A stretch of 64,000 nucleotides of DNA from Hyunsoonleella flava. Lineage in GTDB: Bacteria > Bacteroidota > Bacteroidia > Flavobacteriales > Flavobacteriaceae. Location of the stretch: the NCBI RefSeq assembly GCF_004310325.1, contig NZ_SIRT01000009.1:62001-126000 (forward strand), read 5' to 3'. The position numbers and the translations under genes were made by a program. The notes below the pieces were generated by a model, which saw only the letters and a program-made list of their open reading frames with translations, ran no database searches and was not told where the DNA came from. Positions 44,022 to 53,553 of this stretch are shown here, one piece after another (positions within the stretch are counted from its first letter, which is position 1; each line of letters begins with the position of its first letter).

Positions 44022-45803
44022 ATGAGTACAGATATTGAAAATCTTTTTAAAGACAAAGTAATTGGCCATCCAGCTGGACTCTTTGTACTGTTCTTTACCG
44101 AAATGTGGGAGCGTTTCTCGTTTTACGGAATGCGTATTTTACTAGTACTATTTTTAACGGCACCATTTGCAAGTGATAACCCAGGTTGGGACTGGCCACG
44201 TGAGCATGCTTTATCGCTTATAGGAACTTACGCTTCTTTACTGTACTTAACTCCAATTATTGGAGGTTGGATAGCAGACAAAATTACTGGCTACCGAATG
44301 GCAGTGGTTATTGGTTGTGTAATAATGACTCTAGGGCATGCAGCTATGGCGTTAGAAACCACATTTTCCTTTTATTTAGGTTTGGCATTACTAGTAATAG
44401 GTACTGGTTTTTTTAAGCCCAATATCACATCTGTTATTTCTGAAATGTATAAAGGAAAAGAATCTAAAAAAGATGGGGCTTACACTATATTTTATATGGG
44501 TGTTAACGCAGGTGCATTTTTTGGGATGATGCTTTGTGGGTATCTGGCTGAAAATTTTGGATGGTCTTGGGGGTTTGGTTTAGCAGGTATTTTTATGTTT
44601 TTAGGAATGCTTCAATTTTGGTTGGCTGGTTCTCTTTTTGGAAGTATTGGAGCCAAACCGTCTAAAGTATACGAGGTGGAGTTGCCTCAAAATATAAATG
44701 AAGAAAGTCCTGAAGAACAAGAAGTAGCAACGGATATCAAGCTAAATCCCTTTACGCTTTTTGATAAAATCTTAATTGCCTTATCTACTATAGGAGGTTT
44801 GCTGTATTTGTTTAACGATCCGTTAGAAAAAATTAAAGATATAAACCTTTTGCCTTTTGAAGTTGCGGGCTTAAGCGGAACTAACTTTATTGTACTACTT
44901 GCACTAGTGCTATTTTTATTATTGCTTGTTACAAGGATTGCGAGATACTTGCCAGTGGTTAGGGATAGGATTATTGCTGTTTCTATTTTTGGTTTGTTTA
45001 CTGTGTTTTTCTTTGCGTTTTTTGAGCAATCATTAGGTTCAATGACATTATTTGCGAGAGACTATACAAATAGAGAATTAATTGGCTCTTCAGCAACTAT
45101 TTTTAAAATTGTAGATGCACTTTTAACAACAGTACCTTTAATAATTATAACCTGGGTACTATTTTTATTATTCAAAAAAACATACACAAGGATAGGTTTA
45201 TCTAACATTATTTTAGCATTAGCTTTCGTGGGTATTTGGGGCTTGGTAATGTATAGATTGTATGATAAGTTTATCAATCCTACTCTAGAGATCGATGCCA
45301 CTTGGTTTGGAATCTTAAATTCATTTTTCATTATTAGTTTAGCACCATTATTTTCTAAATGGTGGGAAAGCAAGTATAACCCAAGTGCGGCTATGAAATA
45401 TGGACTTGGGTTGATATTATTAGGATTAGGATTTGCTATTCTTTCCTACGGAGCATCAGATATTCCATCAGGAGCAAAAACGGCTTCCGTGAGTATTATA
45501 TTTTTAATTCTAGCCTATTTGTTTCATACCATGGGAGAATTGTGCCTCTCTCCAGTTGGTCTATCTTATTTAAGTAAGCTAGTGCCACCCAGAATGATTG
45601 GGTTTATGTTTGGCGTTTGGTATTTGGCAATTGCGGTTGGTCAGAAAGCTGCGGGTACTATGGGAGGAATGATTGATAAGATTTCGGAACAATATTCTTT
45701 AGGAACATTTTTCTTGATATTTACTTTAATTCCAATAGGTGTTGGACTTTTATCAATTGTTTTAAATCCTGTTCTTAAAAAACTAATGCACGGTGTACGT
45801 TAA
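44022..45803 (+). CDS. POT family peptide:proton symporter (second of two)
   Basis: 593 residues, paralogous to the preceding gene: TEMWERFSFYGMRILLVLFL near residue 27 and FYMGVNAGAFFGMML near 160. It is about 70 residues longer, mainly through a soluble loop and extra spans in the middle (residues 215-310, including a charged stretch NEESPEEQEVATD). Tandem duplication followed by divergence is likely, perhaps giving different peptide preferences. A strong terminator follows, ending the peptidase-transporter operon. Confidence 0.92.
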   Translation: MSTDIENLFKDKVIGHPAGLFVLFFTEMWERFSFYGMRILLVLFLTAPFASDNPGWDWPREHALSLIGTYASLLYLTPIIGGWIADKITGYRMAVVIGCVIMTLGHAAMALETTFSFYLGLALLVIGTGFFKPNITSVISEMYKGKESKKDGAYTIFYMGVNAGAFFGMMLCGYLAENFGWSWGFGLAGIFMFLGMLQFWLAGSLFGSIGAKPSKVYEVELPQNINEESPEEQEVATDIKLNPFTLFDKILIALSTIGGLLYLFNDPLEKIKDINLLPFEVAGLSGTNFIVLLALVLFLLLLVTRIARYLPVVRDRIIAVSIFGLFTVFFFAFFEQSLGSMTLFARDYTNRELIGSSATIFKIVDALLTTVPLIIITWVLFLLFKKTYTRIGLSNIILALAFVGIWGLVMYRLYDKFINPTLEIDATWFGILNSFFIISLAPLFSKWWESKYNPSAAMKYGLGLILLGLGFAILSYGASDIPSGAKTASVSIIFLILAYLFHTMGELCLSPVGLSYLSKLVPPRMIGFMFGVWYLAIAVGQKAAGTMGGMIDKISEQYSLGTFFLIFTLIPIGVGLLSIVLNPVLKKLMHGVR

Positions 45804-45828
45804 TCGAAAAAAGCGTTAAAAAATATTC

Positions 45829-45857
45829 AAAAAGCACCCATTTAGGTGCTTTTTTTG
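45829..45857 (+). terminator. Terminator of the peptidase/POT operon
   Basis: AAAAAGCACC pairs with GGTGCTTTTT around a 6-base loop and continues into a T run, 25 bp after the second POT stop. Confidence 0.92.
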
Positions 45858-45890
45858 TAAGTTCGGCACATCATTTGCAACAAATCGAGT

Positions 45891-46439
45891 ATGAAAAATT
45901 TAGTTTTAATAATAGCAGTTGCGCTCCTTACTTCCGTTTCGGGAATAGCGCAGGAGATAAACTGGGTATCGCTAGAAGAGGCGATTAAACTTCAGAAAAA
46001 GACTCCGAAAAAAATCATGATGGATGTGTACACCGTATGGTGCGGTCCATGTAAAATGTTGGATAAAAATACGTTTCACAATGCCGATGTCGTAGAATAT
46101 GTAAACGAAAACTACTATGCAGTAAAATTCAATGGAGAAGGCAATGAAGTAGTAAAGTACAAAGATAAAAGCTTTTCTAACCCCAACTACAACGAAGCCA
46201 AGGCAAAAACTAGAAATAGTGCTCATGACTTTGCCAGATACTTGCAAGTAAATGCGTATCCTACTATTGTGTTTTTTGATGAAAAAGCAGATGTCATTGC
46301 GCCAATACGCGGTTATCAACAACCGAAGCAACTGGAATTATATCTAAAGTTGTTTAAAAGTGATGATTATAAAAAAATAAAATCTCAAGAAGATTTTAAT
46401 GAATATTACAAAGCTTTTAAAGCCGAATTCGAAGGATAA
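45891..46439 (+). CDS. Exported thioredoxin-family protein
   Basis: 182 residues with a signal peptide (about 1-20, SGIAQ) and a thioredoxin fold with the active site WCGPC near residue 50 and the cis-proline in NAYPTIVFFDE near 121. An insert rich in Asn and Lys (about 78-105) lies between them. It would act as a periplasmic thiol oxidoreductase. The gene is convergent with comEC, with only 5 bp between the stops, and no partner redox gene is nearby. Confidence 0.88.
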   Translation: MKNLVLIIAVALLTSVSGIAQEINWVSLEEAIKLQKKTPKKIMMDVYTVWCGPCKMLDKNTFHNADVVEYVNENYYAVKFNGEGNEVVKYKDKSFSNPNYNEAKAKTRNSAHDFARYLQVNAYPTIVFFDEKADVIAPIRGYQQPKQLELYLKLFKSDDYKKIKSQEDFNEYYKAFKAEFEG

Positions 46440-46444
46440 ATAAC

Positions 46445-48484
46445 TTAGTAATCAATAACAAATGCTCCCTTTTTGCTAGTTTGGTGGAAAGGGATGTTTT
46501 GTTTTTGGCATATGCGTTCCCAACGTTCAACATATGATTTGTAATTGCTGCCGTCTGCAATTACGATTTCAGGTTTTAAGGTACTTATCAGGCGTTCTAA
46601 GTTTAATTTTGGCGATTGCCTCAACAACACATAATCAGGTTGTAACTTGATGGTATTGTAGGCACCCAAACTATCTACAACCAAAACTTTTTTTGAATTC
46701 AGGATATAAAATGAGGGAATGGTGTCAAAAACAGAATGGGCAATATGTTTTTTAACTTTAAAATCCCGTACAATTTTATATTTTGATGAAGCAATACTAT
46801 CAACATCATGAGTTACGGTAATTTGGTTGTTAAACACCTGTCCTATAATGCTATTCCTGCTTTTATGAAATACTATGAATTGGTTATTGGGCTTTGTGTA
46901 TTTGTTATAAATAAAAGCACTTTGCACTAAAACAATAGCAATTAAGGCATATTTTAAGTTTGAATAATTGTTCCTGAAAAACCATCTAAAACTTGTAATT
47001 ATAAGTCCATAAAACACTAAAACATACAGGAAATTAAAAGGAATGTTTTTAAACAAAAATGCTTCCTGATGTGATACCCAACCCACAAAACTGTTCATAA
47101 GGCTTATGGTGGTGCCAAAGATTGATGCTAATAGTTGAGGTAGCACATTTAAAACGGCCATTAAAATAACTAAGAGTCCTAGCCCTAAAACCACACCTAA
47201 AAATGGAATAATGACCAAATTAGAAATGAAGAACAACGCGGGAAACTGATGGAAATAATATAGGCTTATCGGAATGATGCCAAACTGAGCTGCAATGGTA
47301 ATGGTAAGCGTATGCCAATATTTGTCTAAAACCCAATTTTTTGGTTGCCAAAGTTTATATAAAAGGGGATCGATTGTAACTATTGCAAAAACAGCCATGT
47401 AACTTAGTTGAAACCCAACATCGAATAAAAATAAAGGTTTAAAAAGTAAAATGAAAAGTATGGAAATAGTAAGTGTGTTGTAAATATTTGTTGGACGGTT
47501 TAGGTTCATACCGATAGCAACGATGCTAAACATCGTAACAGCTCTTGTAACCGATGCTGATAAACCTGCAATAATGACGAAGCTCCAAAGCATTAAAACC
47601 AGTAAAATAATTTTAATTAGTTTACCGTGTTTAATCCTTTCAATAGGCTTTAAAACAAAACTTAGAATAAGAAGTATGATGCCAACATGTAATCCAGAAA
47701 CGGCTAGAATATGTATAGCCCCAGCGTTGGTATAACTGGTATAAACTTCCTCGCTAATATCTTGGCGCTGTCCAAGTAAAAGGGCGTTGATAATAGCTAA
47801 TTCATCCGGTTTAAAGTTGAAAGGTTTTAATTTGGAATTTACATGTGCCCTAAAGGTATTCGCCATTCCAAAAATGGTAGTTTGGCTATTGTCAAGCTTT
47901 AATAAACTGTTGGCTTCAATAAATAATTGATGATAAATGTATTTCTTTTTAAGATATGCCTTATAATTGAATTGACCTGGATTTAAAGGGTTTATCAGGT
48001 TTTTAAAGTCCGTTCTAACGATATAAGTATCATCAACCTTTAAAGGATTTAAAGTACTGTCTTTTTCAATATTCAAAAGCGATTTTCCAATAGCTTTATT
48101 TTCATCAACCTGAAGAATATCAATCACATATTTGTCGTAATAATTTCCAGGTTTTAAAACTTCTCTTATTCTGAAGTTTATGGTGTGAAGCGATGCTGTA
48201 TCTTCAACAATATAATTTGAATAATGATTGGAAAAGCTTTTTTGATTGTGAAGGTTTACAGTTAGTATGCCTGCATTCAGCATACATAAATATGCAACCA
48301 AGCCAAACCAGATGTTTTTAGTAAATAGACGTTTTTGGGCTACATAAAGAAGAGCGAGAACTATTACGGAAACAATATTTAAAACGATTACAGTATAAGT
48401 TTCAATAGAGAAATGATACCCAATTAAAATACCAACTATAAAGAAAATGGTAAGCTTTATTATGGTGAAGTTGAGTAATTTCAT
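46445..48484 (-). CDS. comEC: ComEC/Rec2-family DNA uptake channel protein
   Basis: 679 residues, inner membrane. An N-terminal DUF4131-like region with membrane spans (about 1-60) and a soluble OB-like part precede the Competence domain (about 230-500) with IINALLLGQRQDIS, HILAVSGLHVGIILLI and LSASVTRA. The last 150 residues correspond in position to the metallo-beta-lactamase domain of ComEC, but no HxHxDH motif is present (LVVDSLGAYNTI, then VLLRQSPKLNLERLISTLKPEIVIADGSN), so it is shorter and probably inactive. ComEC moves single-stranded DNA across the inner membrane in transformation. Confidence 0.88.
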   Translation of the reverse strand: MKLLNFTIIKLTIFFIVGILIGYHFSIETYTVIVLNIVSVIVLALLYVAQKRLFTKNIWFGLVAYLCMLNAGILTVNLHNQKSFSNHYSNYIVEDTASLHTINFRIREVLKPGNYYDKYVIDILQVDENKAIGKSLLNIEKDSTLNPLKVDDTYIVRTDFKNLINPLNPGQFNYKAYLKKKYIYHQLFIEANSLLKLDNSQTTIFGMANTFRAHVNSKLKPFNFKPDELAIINALLLGQRQDISEEVYTSYTNAGAIHILAVSGLHVGIILLILSFVLKPIERIKHGKLIKIILLVLMLWSFVIIAGLSASVTRAVTMFSIVAIGMNLNRPTNIYNTLTISILFILLFKPLFLFDVGFQLSYMAVFAIVTIDPLLYKLWQPKNWVLDKYWHTLTITIAAQFGIIPISLYYFHQFPALFFISNLVIIPFLGVVLGLGLLVILMAVLNVLPQLLASIFGTTISLMNSFVGWVSHQEAFLFKNIPFNFLYVLVFYGLIITSFRWFFRNNYSNLKYALIAIVLVQSAFIYNKYTKPNNQFIVFHKSRNSIIGQVFNNQITVTHDVDSIASSKYKIVRDFKVKKHIAHSVFDTIPSFYILNSKKVLVVDSLGAYNTIKLQPDYVLLRQSPKLNLERLISTLKPEIVIADGSNYKSYVERWERICQKQNIPFHQTSKKGAFVIDY

Positions 48485-48506
48485 GAGTTACAAGATAATA
48501 AAGAAC

Positions 48507-49046
48507 TTATAAAACACGCCTTACTTCTACGAAAGCAGATTTCCAATATGCATCGTTAATGGAAGAGATAATTACGCCCTTTGAAGTTGTGGCATGAATA
48601 AAATAGATATTATTGTTCTTTATTTCTACTACCAAACCTACGTGATTAATGGCATTTCTTCGGCTTTTACCTGTCTTAAAAAAGAGCAAATCTCCTTTTA
48701 AAGTTTGCTTAAGTTTTATCTTATTGCCTTTTTTTGCCATATCCCTAGAAATTCTTGGAAGATATATTTGATGGGCTTTAAAAGATTCATGTACCAAACC
48801 AGAACAATCCATTCCTCGTTTTGTAGTGCCTCCCCATTTATAGCGTGTGCCTAAAAATTGCTTGGAATAATCTACAATTTGGGTCGAGGTAGATGTAAGC
48901 TCTGTTGTGTTTGATTTAGTTCTGGAAGCAACTTTAGCGTCTTGTGTTTCAACACGAGATTTTTTGGTAACTACCTTGGTGCGTTTTGATGATTTGCAAT
49001 TGGCTAATCCTACCAACAAGAAAATATAAAGGATATATTTTTTCAT
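48507..49046 (-). CDS. C40 (NlpC/P60) family peptidase lipoprotein
   Basis: 179 residues. The lipoprotein signal LLVGLANC places the lipidated Cys at about 18. After a basic, low-complexity spacer (about 20-57) comes the NlpC/P60 domain: catalytic Cys in GMDCSGLV, His in NHVGLVVEI and the third polar His in YFIHATTS. It cleaves bonds in peptidoglycan stem peptides at the outer-membrane side of the periplasm. It lies 5 bp after lpxB and 22 bp before comEC on the same strand, suggesting one transcription unit. Confidence 0.92.
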   Translation of the reverse strand: MKKYILYIFLLVGLANCKSSKRTKVVTKKSRVETQDAKVASRTKSNTTELTSTSTQIVDYSKQFLGTRYKWGGTTKRGMDCSGLVHESFKAHQIYLPRISRDMAKKGNKIKLKQTLKGDLLFFKTGKSRRNAINHVGLVVEIKNNNIYFIHATTSKGVIISSINDAYWKSAFVEVRRVL

Positions 49047-49051
49047 AAAAA

Positions 49052-50164
49052 TCAGGAAATCAAATCTTTATAAATCAGTTTAGCTGTTTTCTCGCTAGCA
49101 CCTTTTCCGCCTAATTTTTTTTCCAATTCATAATAATTCAGATATATGTCGTGTCGTGCGTCAGCATCAAGAATTTTAGAAAGTTCAGTTTTTAATCGTT
49201 TTTTATTAAAATCACTTTGAATCAATTCGGTAACCACCTCTTTGTCCATCACTAAATTTACCAGAGAAATAAATTTCAAAGTAATAATGCGTTTTGCGAT
49301 ATGATATGAAATAGCGCTACCTTTATAACAAACCACTTGTGGGACTTTAAACAATGCGGTTTCTAAGGTTGCAGTACCAGAAGTGACTAAAGCAGCGTAG
49401 GACATGCTCAGTAAATCATAAGTTTTATTGGGAATAAAATGAACATTCTTGTTTTTTATAAAGGTTTGGTAGAACTCAAAATCCTGACTCGGCGCACCAC
49501 CAATTACAAACTGATAATCTGGAAAATCATCAATTAAGCTTAGCATTACTGCAAGCATTTTTGTTATTTCTTGCTTTCTACTCCCTGGGAGTAAGGCAAT
49601 TATCGGTTTGTTTTGGAGCTTGTATTCTGCCCTAAATTCATGTTCGTTAATTGGAGTTCTATTGGATATAGCATCAATTAAAGGATGTCCTACAAATTCA
49701 ACATCATAATCATATTTTTTATAGAATGATTTTACAAATGGCAGAATAACAAACATTTTGTCAATATCACGCTTAATAACTTTTACCCTGCTTGCTCTTG
49801 ATGCCCATACTTGTGGAGAAATATAATAGTTGGTTCTGTAACCTTGAGCTTTGGCCCACTTTGCAATACGTAAATTAAACCCAGAATTATCGATAAAAAC
49901 AATAACATCAGGTTTAAAATTATCGATATCATTTTTACAGAAAGAGATAAGTTTGAAGATTTTTCTAAGGTTGAACAATACCTCAGTAAATCCCATAAAG
50001 GCACGTTCCTTATAATGCTTTACTAGTTTGCCTCCAGCGTCTTGCATTAAATCACCGCCCCAACATCTAATATCAGCATCACTATCTACGTTTTGCAATG
50101 CCTTGATAAGGTTGGAACCGTGTAAATCTCCTGATGCTTCTCCTGCAAGAATGTAATATTTCAT
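49052..50164 (-). CDS. lpxB: Lipid-A-disaccharide synthase
   Basis: 370 residues, GT19 family, peripheral inner membrane. Joins UDP-2,3-diacylglucosamine and lipid X to form the lipid A disaccharide. Motifs: AGEASGDLHGSNLI near residue 4, FIDNSGFNLRIAKWAK near 92, YYISPQVWASRASRVK near 114, LLPGSRKQEI near 193 and SGTATLETALF near 264. Position after a small membrane gene and surE matches an arrangement often seen in this group (surE then lpxB, from memory). Confidence 0.96.
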   Translation of the reverse strand: MKYYILAGEASGDLHGSNLIKALQNVDSDADIRCWGGDLMQDAGGKLVKHYKERAFMGFTEVLFNLRKIFKLISFCKNDIDNFKPDVIVFIDNSGFNLRIAKWAKAQGYRTNYYISPQVWASRASRVKVIKRDIDKMFVILPFVKSFYKKYDYDVEFVGHPLIDAISNRTPINEHEFRAEYKLQNKPIIALLPGSRKQEITKMLAVMLSLIDDFPDYQFVIGGAPSQDFEFYQTFIKNKNVHFIPNKTYDLLSMSYAALVTSGTATLETALFKVPQVVCYKGSAISYHIAKRIITLKFISLVNLVMDKEVVTELIQSDFNKKRLKTELSKILDADARHDIYLNYYELEKKLGGKGASEKTAKLIYKDLIS

Positions 50165-50175
50165 TTAAAAGAGAA

Positions 50176-50457
50176 TCAAAATAATTTAATTACAAACGTA
50201 AAAACAGCAATAAACACTGTAATGAGTAAAACGCCCCTAGCTCTATAATCTTGTCGTTTTTTAATAAAAACAAAAAAGGCTATCAGGTTTAAAACCGCTC
50301 CTAAACTAATAAGTTTTCCTAAGAAGCCTTCGGTATATGCCGCCTTTATTACAGTGGTAAAATCATCCCCATTTCCCAAAATCTGTGCTGTAATAAATAA
50401 ACCTATAGCATTAGCTATTAAACCAACTAAAACGCCTATTCCAAGTTCTTTCTTCAT
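50176..50457 (-). CDS. Small three-span membrane protein of unknown function
   Basis: 93 residues with membrane spans at about 6-26, 49-65 and 76-92 and little else. It lies between surE (7 bp) and lpxB (11 bp) on the same strand, so it is cotranscribed with envelope genes. I do not recognise a characterised family; the conservation of position would be the main clue to function. Confidence 0.75.
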   Translation of the reverse strand: MKKELGIGVLVGLIANAIGLFITAQILGNGDDFTTVIKAAYTEGFLGKLISLGAVLNLIAFFVFIKKRQDYRARGVLLITVFIAVFTFVIKLF

Positions 50458-50464
50458 TCCGTTT

Positions 50465-51232
50465 TTATAAATTCCAATTATTTAAATTTTTTATAAACCG
50501 ATGTGCAGTCATATCAAACTGTACGGGTACAACAGATACATAATTGTGCTCCAATGCCCATTCATCGGTATCTTCGCCACCATCTAAATTTACAAATTTA
50601 CCTGTAAGCCAATAATAATCTCTTCCCTGCGGATTCTTACGTTTATCAAACTCTTCAACCCAGTTTGCTCTAGCTTGTCGGCAAACCTTAATGCCTTTTA
50701 TGTCGGCTTCTGGAATATCAGGAATATTCACATTTAGCACAACGCCCTCCTGTAAGCCATGTTGTAGTACGTTTTCAGTAATTGTTTTCACAAATGTTTT
50801 ACAGGCATCAAACTTCGCACTCCATTTATAATTTAATAGTGAAAACCCAACGGCTGGTATACCTTCAATTCCCGCTTCAATGGCAGCACTCATGGTACCA
50901 GAATAAATAACATTAATTGAAGAGTTTGAGCCGTGATTAATTCCAGAAACACAAATATCAGGACGCCTATCCAGAATTTCCCTAACTGCTAATTTTACAC
51001 AATCAGCTGGCGTTCCGGAACAGGTGTACTCTAAGTGGGTTTCTCCAGGAACTTCAATCTGTTCCACATATAAGGTAGAATCTACTGTGATGGCATGTCC
51101 TTTGGCACTTTGTGGGCTATCTGGTGCTACAACTACCACATCGCCAATAGGCAACATAACATCAACTAAAGTTCTAATACCTGGGGCGGTAATGCCATCG
51201 TCATTTGTGACTAAAATCAAGGGCTTTTCCAA
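50465..51232 (-). CDS. surE: 5'/3'-nucleotidase SurE
   Basis: 255 residues, metal-dependent phosphatase acting on nucleoside monophosphates in the cytosol. The metal-binding NDDG motif lies at about residues 10-13, the conserved Ser in VVAPDSPQSAKGHAIT near 36-46 and the Asn in SGINHGSNSSINVIYSGT near 98-115. It is the first gene of the minus-strand run surE, membrane protein, lpxB, peptidase, comEC. Confidence 0.95.
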   Translation of the reverse strand: MEKPLILVTNDDGITAPGIRTLVDVMLPIGDVVVVAPDSPQSAKGHAITVDSTLYVEQIEVPGETHLEYTCSGTPADCVKLAVREILDRRPDICVSGINHGSNSSINVIYSGTMSAAIEAGIEGIPAVGFSLLNYKWSAKFDACKTFVKTITENVLQHGLQEGVVLNVNIPDIPEADIKGIKVCRQARANWVEEFDKRKNPQGRDYYWLTGKFVNLDGGEDTDEWALEHNYVSVVPVQFDMTAHRFIKNLNNWNL

Positions 51233-51398
51233 TATAAAATAGGCTTAATTTTTAAGTAGTGCTAAAATACATAATTTCTTATGTAAACGCTTGTTTTGTT
51301 TGCTTTAACAAAAAATTAGCTGCTCATCCGTTCAATGGCACGGTTTTTTCAGTAATTTAGTAAATTGATAACTAAAAGAAATAGCTATTATTTAAGAT

Positions 51399-53546
51399 AT
51401 GATGAAAATGATGAAAAAGAATTATAAGGTTCTGTTGCTAGTATTGCTTTTGGCATTCGCTTCGTGCAGTTTTACTTCAAAAACATTTGATGACACTGAT
51501 AAAGATAAATTATTATTACAAGTAATCACTTATATACTGCAGAATGGGCATTTTGACCCAATCAAACTCAATGACAATTTCTCGGAAGAATTATTTAACG
51601 GCTACATTGAGCAAATAGACCCAGTAAAGCGTTATTTCTACGAATCTGATTACAAGGATTTTCAAAAGTACAAGACTGAATTGGACGATCAGTTAAAGGC
51701 CTTTGATATTACATTTTTTAATGTGGTTCATACACGTATGAAGCACCGTATTGATGAAGCTAAGGCTATCTATAAAGCAGTGTTGTCACAACCTTTTGAT
51801 TATACGATAGATGAGACGTTTGATACCAACTATGACAATATAGATTTTGTAAAAAACAAAAAGGAAATGAAAGAGCGTTGGAGAAAGCAATTGAAGTTTT
51901 CAACCCTTTCAAATTACGACGATATTATGCAGCAGGAGAAACAGGCAAAGGAAAAAGATCCGTCCTACGTCATGAAGACAGATGCAGAAATCGAGAAAGA
52001 GGCAAGAGAAGCCACTCTAAAATCAATCAACATCTATTTTAATGACAATATTGACGATCTAACTCGTGAAGATTGGTTTTCAACATATGTAAATGCTATT
52101 GTAGAGGAGTTTGATCCGCACACATACTATCTTGCTCCAAAAGGTAAGGAAGATTTTGATACGCAAATGTCTGGGAAACTAGAAGGTATTGGTGCGCGAT
52201 TAACAAAGCGTATGGATTACATAAAGATTGTAGAGCTTATTTCTGGTGGTCCAGCGTGGAGAAGTCAATTGCTTGAGGTAGAGGATGTGATACTGAAAGT
52301 GAAGCAGGAAGATGAAGAGGTGGGCATTGATATCGTTGGTATGCGCATTAGTGATGCGATAAAATATATTAAAGGTCCGAAAGGGACCAAGGTAACATTA
52401 ACCGTTAAGAAAGTAGATGGCACTATAGAAGACGTAACTATTGTAAGAGATGTGGTGGAATTGGGAGAAACTTATGCCAAAGCTTCACTGGTTGAGAAAG
52501 ATGATAAAAAGTATGGCATTATTAACCTGCCAAAGTTTTATGTAGATTTTAACGATTACAAAAACTTGAATGCAGCTATCGATGTTCGAAAAGAAATTGA
52601 ACGTTTAAAAGCTGAAGGAATGGAAGGTTTAATTCTAGATTTAAGAAATAACGGTGGAGGTTCTTTACCAGCCGTTGTGGATATGGCAGGATTGTTCATA
52701 AAAGAAGGTCCGGTTGTGCAAGTACGATCTACAGGAGTTCCAAAAGAAGTACTTCGCGATAGAGATGAATCTATTGCATGGGACGGTCCTTTGGTGATTT
52801 TAGTGAATGAATTGTCGGCATCTGCTTCAGAGATTATGGCAGCTGCAATGCAGGATTATAAACGAGCTATTGTTATCGGTAGTAAACAGACTTATGGAAA
52901 GGGAACGGTACAAAACGTTTACAACTTAAACAATGCCGTTCGAAATAATACCAGTGGAGATTTAGGAGCTTTAGCCTTTACAACGCAAAAGTATTACAGA
53001 ATTAATGGCGGTTCGGTACAGTTGGAGGGTGTGAAAAGTGATGTGCAAGTTCCTGGACGTTTTAGTTTTATCGAAGTAGGCGAGAAAGAAAAAGACAATC
53101 CTTTACCTTATGATGAAATAGATCCGGCCAATTATAAAATATGGGACAACTATTTTGATTATGACAATGCCATAAGTAAAAGTAAGGAACGTATGAGTAA
53201 TAACAATCAGTTAAAACTTATAGAAGAGAATGCCAAATGGGTAAAAAACCAAATTGATGAAACAGAGTTTTCTTTGAACTACGAAAGCTATAAAAAACAT
53301 ATTGAATTAAATGAGGAAGAAGCAAAACGCTTTGATGCGATTTCCAATTATAAAACCAATTTAACCTTTTTGCCAACAAGCTTTGAAAAACAATTATTTG
53401 AAAGTGATACAACCAGCTTAAAAGAGAAAAGAGAGCGTTGGTATAAAAATTTAAGTAAGGATGTTTATGTTGAAGAAGCTGTAAATGTGCTTGAAGATTT
53501 AAAAATGGCATACAGTATTAAAAAAGTAGCTAAGGTAAAAGACTAA
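51399..53546 (+). CDS. prc: Carboxy-terminal (tail-specific) processing protease
   Basis: 715 residues, S41 family, close in size and layout to E. coli Prc (682). A lipoprotein-like N-terminus ends FASC (Cys about 24). An N-terminal helical region (about 30-230), a PDZ domain (about 245-335; ISGGPAWRSQLLEVED), and the S41 protease core follow, with the Ser in ELSASASEIMAAAM (near 472) and Lys in SKQTYGKGTVQ (near 500), then a DUF3340 C-terminus. It degrades or trims periplasmic proteins from the carboxyl end. Several ATG codons within 15 bp of 51399 make the exact start uncertain. Confidence 0.93.
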   Translation: MMKMMKKNYKVLLLVLLLAFASCSFTSKTFDDTDKDKLLLQVITYILQNGHFDPIKLNDNFSEELFNGYIEQIDPVKRYFYESDYKDFQKYKTELDDQLKAFDITFFNVVHTRMKHRIDEAKAIYKAVLSQPFDYTIDETFDTNYDNIDFVKNKKEMKERWRKQLKFSTLSNYDDIMQQEKQAKEKDPSYVMKTDAEIEKEAREATLKSINIYFNDNIDDLTREDWFSTYVNAIVEEFDPHTYYLAPKGKEDFDTQMSGKLEGIGARLTKRMDYIKIVELISGGPAWRSQLLEVEDVILKVKQEDEEVGIDIVGMRISDAIKYIKGPKGTKVTLTVKKVDGTIEDVTIVRDVVELGETYAKASLVEKDDKKYGIINLPKFYVDFNDYKNLNAAIDVRKEIERLKAEGMEGLILDLRNNGGGSLPAVVDMAGLFIKEGPVVQVRSTGVPKEVLRDRDESIAWDGPLVILVNELSASASEIMAAAMQDYKRAIVIGSKQTYGKGTVQNVYNLNNAVRNNTSGDLGALAFTTQKYYRINGGSVQLEGVKSDVQVPGRFSFIEVGEKEKDNPLPYDEIDPANYKIWDNYFDYDNAISKSKERMSNNNQLKLIEENAKWVKNQIDETEFSLNYESYKKHIELNEEEAKRFDAISNYKTNLTFLPTSFEKQLFESDTTSLKEKRERWYKNLSKDVYVEEAVNVLEDLKMAYSIKKVAKVKD

Positions 53547-53553
53547 GCCTTTA

